This document shows, in pieces, positions 15,312 to 21,860 of a DNA stretch of 31,997 nucleotides. The translations under genes and the position numbers were made by a program. This stretch comes from CAYMCQ01 sp964389025 (GTDB lineage Bacteria > Verrucomicrobiota > Verrucomicrobiia > Limisphaerales > CAYMCQ01): positions 1-31,997 of the forward strand of contig CAYMCQ010000044.1 in assembly GCA_964389025.1 (NCBI GenBank). The letters run 5' to 3'. The notes under the pieces were generated by a model. The model was not told the DNA's origin and made no database searches. It saw only the letters and a list, made by a program, of their open reading frames with translations. Position 1 is the first letter of the stretch. The number at the start of each line of letters is the position of its first letter.

Positions 15312-16703
15312 TTAATATTCCCGCTTTGTTGTAATGCCCGGCTGCGGCACGGGATACCTTCCATTCTTGTCGGGCAGCACCGGCGCAGGTGAATCAGCTG
15401 TGAGCTTGTCCAGATCCGGCGCCATTTCGTGTTCGCAGTTGAGCATGTCCTCGTAAGTGATTTCCTGGCCGGTGTGCGCGGCCATGCGGCCCATCGAACT
15501 CACGGTGCTCACGATCACGCCGCGCTCGACTTCGTTGTAGGGTTGATCGTTGCGGATGGCTTCCATTAAATCGTTCCACTCGTTTTGATACCAATTCTCT
15601 TCTCCTTTGGGGACTTCGGATATCCAAACCCGCTCGGACGGATTCGGCGTCTGGCCTTTGAAAATGCTGGAAGGCGCTCCGCAATCACCGCTCTTGGAAA
15701 CGATTGCGCTGCCCTTGGTGCCGTGGATATAACTCGAGAAGTTGTCGTGGCAGCCGGTCATGCAGCGACCGTCGAAAAAGAATTTGGTGCCGTCGGCATA
15801 AGTGTATTCCACCGAGTAAGTGTCGAAATTCTGGTCCACGTAGGCGATGCCCTCGGGGGTTTGGCGGTAATGCCTCCCACCCAGCGCCTGCGCCTTGACC
15901 GGCCAGGCGTTTTTCATCCAGCTCAGATGATCAATGATGTGGATGTAAAAGTCGTTGAAGTTGCCGCCGCTCGCCCAGATGAAACTGTGGAAGCGTTGGA
16001 TCTGATACATCAGGTCGCTGATGCCCGCGGGCTTGGGCAGCGACTGGAAAAACGCAACCGGCCCATGCATCCGGTAGCCGCGCTCAAGGATGATATCGCC
16101 AATCGCGCCGTCGTGAATGCGCTTGGCCAATTGCTGGAGGGCGCGCGCGTGGCGGGAGTTCAGACCCACGCCGACTTTGAGGTTTTTGGACTTGGCCGCT
16201 TCGGCGAGCTTCAACATGCGTCGGCTGCTCGGGCCGTCCACCGTGACCGGTTTCTCCATGAAGACGTTCAAACCCTTCTCGATGGCGTAGGCGAAATGCA
16301 CCCAACGAAACGCTGGCGGCGTCGTCAGGATCACGATGTCGCCCGGCTTCAAACAATCCATCGCGTGTTTGTAGGCATTGAAGCCAAGAAATTTTCGGTC
16401 TTCTGGGACATCGAACTGGGCGGCGTGCTTCTGCTTCAAGGCCTTGTAACTGGAACTGAGGCGCGACTCGAAAACATCCGCCATTGCCACGAGTTTGGTC
16501 GGGCCATTTTTCACTAAAAGCGCGTTGTCCGCTGCCCCGCCACCACGGCCTCCACAACCGACAAGCGCGACTTGGATGGTGTTGTTTCCAGCCGCGTGGA
16601 CATAAGGAATCGCAGCGCCGGCTAAAGCTGAAACGGCGGCCAGCTTGCCGGTGTTTTTCAAAAATTCGCGACGCGTGGTGAGATTGTTTTCAGGTTCGTT
16701 CAT
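15312..16703 (-). CDS. Tat-exported Gfo/Idh/MocA family oxidoreductase
   Basis: A 463-aa NAD(P)-dependent sugar or inositol oxidoreductase relative. The N-terminus carries a twin-arginine signal, TTRREFLKNTGKLAAVSALAGAA, with an AHA-like cleavage region (YVHAAG) near residue 38, so it is exported folded. The Rossmann motif is VALVGCGGRGGG. The family block EKPVTVDGPSSRRM contains the EKP motif, and NFNDFYIHIIDHLSWM holds the expected D-x-x-x-H region. Multiple paralogues with this leader are typical of Planctomycetota and Verrucomicrobiota, where they are tied to polysaccharide breakdown; substrates are mostly unknown. It diverges from leuD and converges with the MOSC gene. Confidence 0.93.
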   Translation of the reverse strand: MNEPENNLTTRREFLKNTGKLAAVSALAGAAIPYVHAAGNNTIQVALVGCGGRGGGAADNALLVKNGPTKLVAMADVFESRLSSSYKALKQKHAAQFDVPEDRKFLGFNAYKHAMDCLKPGDIVILTTPPAFRWVHFAYAIEKGLNVFMEKPVTVDGPSSRRMLKLAEAAKSKNLKVGVGLNSRHARALQQLAKRIHDGAIGDIILERGYRMHGPVAFFQSLPKPAGISDLMYQIQRFHSFIWASGGNFNDFYIHIIDHLSWMKNAWPVKAQALGGRHYRQTPEGIAYVDQNFDTYSVEYTYADGTKFFFDGRCMTGCHDNFSSYIHGTKGSAIVSKSGDCGAPSSIFKGQTPNPSERVWISEVPKGEENWYQNEWNDLMEAIRNDQPYNEVERGVIVSTVSSMGRMAAHTGQEITYEDMLNCEHEMAPDLDKLTADSPAPVLPDKNGRYPVPQPGITTKREY

Positions 16704-16814
16704 AAGGTTGCATCTTCCTGACGCAGATGTTGCATGTCAATTCAAGATTTCTTGCGGTGGCGACAACACTCAAATCTGATTGAAAACTCCTGTGACTCCC
16801 CTCACATTGCCGCC

Positions 16815-17363
16815 ATGCAATCTGTTTTCACAGGCCCGGTCTTCGTCGTGCGCGACAACATTGACACCGACCAAATCATCCCCGCGCAATATCTGAATCT
16901 CGTGCCGACGATTCCCGACGAATACGAGAAGCTTGGCAGTTACGCGCTGTGCGGCCTGCCGGAATCGCTTTACGCGACTCGTTTCGTCAAGGATGACCAG
17001 CTCGACAGCGACTATCCAATCGTCTTGGCCGGAAAAAATTTCGGCTGCGGCAGTTCGCGCGAACATGCGCCGATTGCGCTAGGCTCGGCTGGTTGCAAAG
17101 TTGTTCTCGCCGAAAGTTTTGCCCGGATTTTTTTCCGCAACAGCGTCGCGACCGGCGAACTTTACCCGTGCGAAATCACGGAGCGGCTTTGCGACACGTT
17201 GAAAACCGGCGATGTTGTCACTGTTGATCTCGACGCCGGAACTGTGACCGTGAAAAACACCGGAAAGGCTTTCAATTTCAAACCACTCGGGGACGTGCGG
17301 CCAGTGGTTGACGCGGGCGGACTTTTCAATTACGCGCGGAAAACAGGGATGATTGCGAAGTAG
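16815..17363 (+). CDS. leuD: 3-isopropylmalate dehydratase small subunit
   Basis: LeuD forms the small (swivel) subunit of isopropylmalate isomerase in leucine synthesis, converting 2- to 3-isopropylmalate together with the iron-sulfur LeuC. The 182-aa protein shows DNIDTDQIIPAQYL, then GKNFGCGSSREHAP, the conserved swivel-domain signature, and ESFARIFFRNSVATGELYPCE. The ATG at 16815 gives the usual N-terminus; an in-frame ATG at 16734 would add 27 unconserved residues. No leuC is adjacent: the upstream neighbour is a divergent oxidoreductase and the downstream genes are a toxin-antitoxin-like pair. A related aconitase-family small subunit (homoaconitase type) is possible but less likely. Confidence 0.93.
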   Translation: MQSVFTGPVFVVRDNIDTDQIIPAQYLNLVPTIPDEYEKLGSYALCGLPESLYATRFVKDDQLDSDYPIVLAGKNFGCGSSREHAPIALGSAGCKVVLAESFARIFFRNSVATGELYPCEITERLCDTLKTGDVVTVDLDAGTVTVKNTGKAFNFKPLGDVRPVVDAGGLFNYARKTGMIAK

Positions 17364-17387
17364 AACGACTTCATTTACAGTTCTCCC

Positions 17388-17600
17388 GTGAGCGCCAACG
17401 ATTTGATCACCGTCGACCCGGAAATTCTGGGCGGCACGCCAGTGTTCAAAGGGACTCGTGTGCCGATCAAAACGCTTTTCGATTATCTCGAAGACAATTA
17501 CTCGCTCGATGAATTCCTTGAATGTTTCCCGTCGGTGACGCGCACGATGGCTTGCCGCGTTCTGGAGCGCTCTGAGTCGGCTTTGCTTGAGCCGGCATGA
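17388..17600 (+). CDS. DUF433 protein, putative antitoxin
   Basis: A 70-aa protein of the DUF433 family: VDPEILGGTPVFKGTRVPIKTLFDYLEDN is the hallmark start, followed by a helix-turn-helix-like region (SLDEFLECFPSVTR). Such proteins commonly sit directly before DUF5615 PIN-like genes and are taken as antitoxins that bind DNA and the partner. The start is GTG. The stop overlaps the next gene's ATG by 4 bp (ATGA). It begins 24 bp after leuD, so it may be read from the leuD transcript. Confidence 0.85.
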   Translation: MSANDLITVDPEILGGTPVFKGTRVPIKTLFDYLEDNYSLDEFLECFPSVTRTMACRVLERSESALLEPA

Positions 17601-17893
17601 AGATACTTCTCGATGAGTGCGTGCCGTGGCCGATGCACCGGTTGCTCGTCGATCACGAATGTCGGATGGCGCAGCAGCAAGGTTGGGGTGGAATCAAAAA
17701 CGGGCGGTTGCTTCAACTGGCTGAAGGTGAATTCGACCTGTTCATCACTTCCGACCAAAATGTGCGCTACCAGCAGAATCTTGCCAATCGCCGCATAGCG
17801 ATTCTGGAACTTTCCACCAACAAACTCCGACGCATCGAAACTGCAGCGGCTTTGATTCAAACCGCCATCACCGCGATAAATAAAGCCCGGTGA
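17597..17893 (+). CDS. DUF5615 PIN-like protein, putative toxin
   Basis: A 98-aa small PIN-fold protein. It shows the DUF5615 start KILLDECVPWPM, with acidic residues D6 and E7, then WGGIKNGRLLQLAE and DLFITSDQNVRYQQNL, whose aspartate would complete a metal-binding site. PIN-domain toxins are metal-dependent ribonucleases, although activity in the DUF5615 group is little tested. It overlaps the DUF433 gene by 4 bp upstream, and its stop overlaps a possible GTG start of the GH20 gene downstream (GTGA), an unusually tight link between a toxin-antitoxin-like pair and a glycosidase. Confidence 0.85.
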   Translation: MKILLDECVPWPMHRLLVDHECRMAQQQGWGGIKNGRLLQLAEGEFDLFITSDQNVRYQQNLANRRIAILELSTNKLRRIETAAALIQTAITAINKAR

Positions 17894-17928
17894 GTTTCGA
17901 CAACTCGAAATCCCATAACACAAGAACG

Positions 17929-19755
17929 ATGGCTTTGAACCTCCTCCCCTACCCTCGCTCGCTGACACTTCAACGCGGCACGTTTGCGCTGCCGAAACAC
18001 GGCGTTCTTGCCGCAACGAAAATTGTCCGCAGCAAATCCGCGCCGAATCACGCTGAAGGCTATTCGCTTTCGATCAATAAAGACGGCATCAAAATCGCGT
18101 ATCGCGAAATTCCCGGGCTGCGCGCCGCCCTCGCAACCTTGAAGCAAATTCTCCGCGGGCACGGACGCGAATTGTCCTGCCTGAAAATCCGTGACTGGCC
18201 GGATTTTCCCCGGCGAGGCGTGATGCTGGATGTTTCGCGCGGGCGCGTGCCGAAATTGGAGACACTGCTCGACCTCATCGAGCGCCTCGCTGATTTCAAG
18301 ATCAACGAGTTTCAACTCTACACGGAGCACACGTTCGCCTACCAGAAATACAAACCTGTCTGGAAAAAATGGGGCGCGCTCACGGCGCGGGAAATTCGCA
18401 AGCTGGATGCGCGCTGCCGCGAGCTGGGCATTGACCTTGTGCCGAACCAAAATTCCTTCGGCCACCTGCGCTACTGGCTCGAACATCCGCCGCTTAAAAA
18501 ACTTGCCGAAGTCAGCGAACCTTACGTGGGCGCGACGGGAGATTTTTTAAGGTATCCGACAACCCTTGCGCCGAATCATCCGGGGACGATCAAGTTCATT
18601 CGCGAACTATACGACGAGTTGCTGCCAAATTTTTCCAGCAAATTTTTCAACGTCGGCTGCGATGAGACGTGGGATTTGGGCCGTGGCCAGAGCAAAATAC
18701 TTTGCGAGCATTTCGGCAAAGGCCGCGTCTATCTCGACTTCCTTTTGAAGATTCATCGCGAAGCAAAAAAACGTGGAAGGAAAATGATGTTCTGGGGCGA
18801 CATCGTTTTGAATCACCCTGAATTGATCAAAAAACTTCCCCGTGATGGCATTGCGTTGAACTGGGGTTATGAAGCAAATCATCCATTCGATAAGGAAGCC
18901 GCGAAGTTCGCCAAGTCTAATATTCCTTTTTACGTTTGTCCCGGAACTTCGACGTGGATGACTCTGATTGGCCGTCACGACACCGCTTTTGCAAATCTCC
19001 AGATCGCGGCGAAAGAAGGCCTCAAGCACGGCGCGATTGGCTACTTGAACACGGACTGGGGCGATGGCGGTCATCCACAACCGCTGGCGGTGAGCTGGCT
19101 GCCGTTCCTTTACGGCGCGGCAGTGAGCTGGTGCGAGAAATCTTTCGACGAAAAAAAACTTGTTCCCGTTTTGAGCCGGGATGTTTTCGCCGACTCCACC
19201 GAAAATGCAGCCGTCGCCGCGCTTATGCTCGGTCTGGTGCATCTCGACTTCGGCTATCTCGAAGCCAACGTCACTCCGTTTGGCGCGGTCGTTGCCGCGC
19301 CGCCGCCGGAGTTGCGCGACGTGTTTTGCCGGAACGGGCTGAAACATTATGCGCGAATTTCGGAAGGCAACATCCGCCGGGCATTGAGAGACGTGGAGCA
19401 GCAACGCAAACTTTTGTCGCTGGCGCGGCCGGCTGGCCGCACTGGAAAAATTCTGGTTCAGGAACTGGACTTCGCCGCGCGCATGGCGGCGCACTCGTGC
19501 AAATACATGCTTTGGCAAAAGGCGCTGGCCGCCGGAAAAACTTCTTTGGCAAAGAAAATGGCGAAGCAAAACATCCGTGAACTCCATCAACTCGACAGGG
19601 ATTTCAACGCCTACTGGCCGAAGCGGAACAAAGGTTCCGCTGAAACCTGCTCGAAGTTTTTGCAATGGCGCATCAAGGATTATCGTCGTGGCGTTCTGCA
19701 TTTTTCGCCAGAGGAAGCGCGCGCTCCGCAGAAAAAAGTTCAGGCGGCGGAATAA
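17929..19755 (+). CDS. Glycoside hydrolase family 20-like protein, no signal peptide
   Basis: From the ATG at 17929 the protein is 608 aa. The N-terminal part (LNLLPYPRSLTLQRG to about residue 100) resembles the GH20b domain. The (beta/alpha)8 part follows, with RGVMLDVSRGRVP and the acidic pair D245-E246 in FFNVGCDETWDLG; in GH20 hexosaminidases these residues stabilise the oxazolinium intermediate and act as general acid/base. The conserved tryptophans in WGD and NTDWGDGGH suit a GH20 pocket. Residues after about 450 form a helical C-terminal region. No signal peptide is seen, so it should act in the cytoplasm on imported amino-sugar oligomers. A GTG at 17890, overlapping the toxin-like gene's stop, is an alternative start. 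N-acetylhexosaminidase activity is likely but untested. Confidence 0.85.
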   Translation: MALNLLPYPRSLTLQRGTFALPKHGVLAATKIVRSKSAPNHAEGYSLSINKDGIKIAYREIPGLRAALATLKQILRGHGRELSCLKIRDWPDFPRRGVMLDVSRGRVPKLETLLDLIERLADFKINEFQLYTEHTFAYQKYKPVWKKWGALTAREIRKLDARCRELGIDLVPNQNSFGHLRYWLEHPPLKKLAEVSEPYVGATGDFLRYPTTLAPNHPGTIKFIRELYDELLPNFSSKFFNVGCDETWDLGRGQSKILCEHFGKGRVYLDFLLKIHREAKKRGRKMMFWGDIVLNHPELIKKLPRDGIALNWGYEANHPFDKEAAKFAKSNIPFYVCPGTSTWMTLIGRHDTAFANLQIAAKEGLKHGAIGYLNTDWGDGGHPQPLAVSWLPFLYGAAVSWCEKSFDEKKLVPVLSRDVFADSTENAAVAALMLGLVHLDFGYLEANVTPFGAVVAAPPPELRDVFCRNGLKHYARISEGNIRRALRDVEQQRKLLSLARPAGRTGKILVQELDFAARMAAHSCKYMLWQKALAAGKTSLAKKMAKQNIRELHQLDRDFNAYWPKRNKGSAETCSKFLQWRIKDYRRGVLHFSPEEARAPQKKVQAAE

Positions 19756-19810
19756 TTTGCATTGCTTTTTTTCGCAACGACGCGAGGATTCGGCCTCAAT
19801 CGTTTTCAAC

Positions 19811-20911
19811 ATGAAACAAAAACTCTGCCTTGCCATTGCATTTGGAATTGTCGCCGCAACATTTGCGAAAGACGCTGGCCCGACTCCGCAAACCGGCACG
19901 AATCCGCCGACACCATTCAAAATCGAAGCCGAGACCAAAGGGCCATTCAAAGCGCCAGCATCCTCCCCCGCCCCGCTGCGGACGACGGGTCAGGGTTTTT
20001 GGAAATTTGCTGCTGCGACAAATTTGATGCCGATTCCCGCGAGTATTCAGGGGAAAACGAAACCGGCGCACGGAACGATCGTCGTGGATGCGGAGCGCGA
20101 TATCGTTTATTGGGGGCTCAAAGGTGTCGGCTGGGTGGCGTTCAGCAACAAACTCTCGCAATCGTGGGTCGTTGATGCGGATCCGGTTTTCGCCCGAGGA
20201 AATTTGCATGGCGCGGAATTGCGCCCCCGGCGAGGCAAGTTGCCGCTCGTCATCGCTGCCGACAACGAGGAAAGTGAAGTTTATCTATCCGACACAACTT
20301 TTCACCACCCGGAAATTCTGGGCTGGCCGGGGACTGCGCCTTACACGAAGAAAGAAGAATTTCATCCCACGGACGCGACCTTCATCAGCGACAAGGAAAT
20401 TGTGATCGAGGACGGCTACGGCAAAGCCTATTTCATGACCGCAACTGTTTCGCCATTCAAATACACCGGCAACTTTTTTGGCGGGAAACAATTTTCCGGA
20501 ACGCCTCATGGCGTCACTTACGATGCGCGCGCAAAAACCTTGGTCATCGCCGGCCGTCCCGAGGGCGCCATCAAAGGTTGCGGCGCGCGTGGAGAAAAAT
20601 GGGTGGAATCCTACGGCCTGCCGTCGGGCAGCACTGTCTGCGACGTGGACGTGTGGGGCGATTACCTGCTCGCGCCGTGCCTTTCGACAGGCAGTAACGC
20701 TCCCGGCCCGATCTTTCTCGTGAACATGAAGACGAAGAAAATCGTGAGCGTGCTGCGTCTGAAGGAAGACCTAGGCCTCGAAGAAGCGCTGCACATTCAT
20801 GACGCAGTCTGGTATTGGTCCGGCAAAGGCAGGAACCGGGAGCTTTACGTTCTTTTCACGAATTGGAATCCCGGCGGCATCGGCGCGCTGAAATTGGTGA
20901 GCGCTGACTGA
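19811..20911 (+). CDS. Secreted propeller-like protein of unknown function
   Basis: From the ATG at 19811 the protein is 366 aa with a short signal peptide (MKQKLCLAIAFGIVAATFA, cleavage near residue 20). A proline-rich linker follows, then a region of repeated short beta segments such as GTIVVDAERDIVYWGLKG, HPTDATFISDKEIVIEDGYGKAYF and GTPHGVTYDARAKTLVIAG. These suggest an NHL- or six-bladed-propeller-like fold. I cannot assign an enzyme activity. It lies 55 bp after the GH20-like gene on the same strand. An ATG at 19577 is in frame but lies inside the GH20 gene and would remove the signal peptide. Confidence 0.7.
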   Translation: MKQKLCLAIAFGIVAATFAKDAGPTPQTGTNPPTPFKIEAETKGPFKAPASSPAPLRTTGQGFWKFAAATNLMPIPASIQGKTKPAHGTIVVDAERDIVYWGLKGVGWVAFSNKLSQSWVVDADPVFARGNLHGAELRPRRGKLPLVIAADNEESEVYLSDTTFHHPEILGWPGTAPYTKKEEFHPTDATFISDKEIVIEDGYGKAYFMTATVSPFKYTGNFFGGKQFSGTPHGVTYDARAKTLVIAGRPEGAIKGCGARGEKWVESYGLPSGSTVCDVDVWGDYLLAPCLSTGSNAPGPIFLVNMKTKKIVSVLRLKEDLGLEEALHIHDAVWYWSGKGRNRELYVLFTNWNPGGIGALKLVSAD

Positions 20912-20928
20912 TGAACTGCAAGCCATCG

Positions 20929-21060
20929 TAGCGCGGGCTTCCAGCCTGATGTGTCGCCGATTTCCGATCGGCCAACAGAACGAATGTTCAAAGCGCGTTG
21001 GCTTTTTCAGGCACGCAGGCCGGAGGCTCTGCGACACAGCAGATTGCAAATCTGCGCCAA
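20929..21060. repeat. Palindromic dispersed repeat upstream of pdxH
   Basis: The left half has GCTTCCAGCCTG (20937-20948) and GTGTCGC (20951-20957). The right half has CAGGCCGGAGGC (21016-21027, 10 of 12 bases complementary to the first) and GCGACAC (21031-21037, perfectly complementary to the second). Smaller hairpins, GCCGAT/ATCGGC inside and GCAGATT/AATCTGC at 21039-21055, add structure. CGGGCTTCCAGCCTG (20934-20948) recurs exactly inside gcvP at 30957-30971, marking both as members of one family. It fills most of the gap between the propeller-like gene and pdxH. Confidence 0.7.
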
Positions 21061-21123
21061 GGCTAATCCCGGACTCGGTCAGGCGTGGACAGAACCAGCG
21101 GAGATTGGTATAAAGCGCCAGCC

Positions 21124-21837
21124 ATGATGAGCCTTGCTGATTTTCGTCGCGAATACAAAGCGGGCAGTCTGCGGCGCGCTGATTTGAATCCCAATCCGAT
21201 TGCGCAGTTTGAGAACTGGTTTGCCCACGCGCGCGAAATCAAATCGCCGGGCGACTTTTTCCGGCGCCTTGGCGTGGCGACCTACAAATGGTTTCAAATG
21301 GTTCGTGGAAAAAACATCGTCGAAATCAACGCGATGACTTTGGCGACAGCGGACAAAAATGGGCGTCCATCAGCGCGCGTCGTTTTGTTGAAAGGCGTGG
21401 ATGAGCGCGGGTTTATTTTTTTCACCCAATACGAAGGATTGAAAGGGCGCGAGCTTGCGGAAAATCCAAGCGCCGCGCTGGTGTTCTACTGGCCTGAATT
21501 GGAACGGCAGGTGTGCGTGGCCGGCGAAGTCGCAAAAATCTCAAGCGCTGAATCCAAGGCGTATTTCAAGACGCGGCCAAAGGGCAGCCAGCTTGCCGCG
21601 TGGGTCTCGCGCCAAAGCGAGGTCGTTTCAGACAGACATTATCTCGAAGGCCACATGGAAAGGCTGGAAAGGGAGTATGCGCGGCACGATGTTCCGATGC
21701 CGCCGTATTGGGGCGGCTACGTTTTGTCACCGCGCCGGATTGAATTCTGGCAAGGACGACCAAACCGTTTGCATGACCGCTTCGTTTACACGAAACGAGA
21801 AGGCAACACCTGGAAAATTGAACGACTCGCGCCGTGA
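21124..21837 (+). CDS. pdxH: Pyridoxamine/pyridoxine 5'-phosphate oxidase
   Basis: PdxH uses FMN and oxygen to make pyridoxal 5'-phosphate, the last step of vitamin B6 synthesis and salvage. The 237-aa protein shows FRREYKAGSLRRADL at the N-terminus, the FMN-binding SARVVLLKG, ERQVCVAGEV, AWVSRQSEVVSDR and the C-terminal signature EFWQGRPNRLHDRF. It is about 20 residues longer than E. coli PdxH because of an apparent insertion at residues 41-64, before the first core strand. The ATG at 21124 (or 21127) fits the family; an ATG at 21085 is in frame but too far upstream. It converges with gyrA, 23 bp apart. Confidence 0.95.
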   Translation: MMSLADFRREYKAGSLRRADLNPNPIAQFENWFAHAREIKSPGDFFRRLGVATYKWFQMVRGKNIVEINAMTLATADKNGRPSARVVLLKGVDERGFIFFTQYEGLKGRELAENPSAALVFYWPELERQVCVAGEVAKISSAESKAYFKTRPKGSQLAAWVSRQSEVVSDRHYLEGHMERLEREYARHDVPMPPYWGGYVLSPRRIEFWQGRPNRLHDRFVYTKREGNTWKIERLAP

Positions 21838-21860
21838 GCCACATATCCATCGTGAAAAAA

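Noticed and set aside
15585..16517. Plus-strand open frame of 310 codons opposite the oxidoreductase gene
   Set aside because: Antisense of a gene with a clear Tat leader and Rossmann motif.
18607..19950. Minus-strand open frame of 447 codons opposite the GH20-like gene
   Set aside because: Antisense shadow with no recognisable domain, while the plus strand carries the GH20 catalytic pair.
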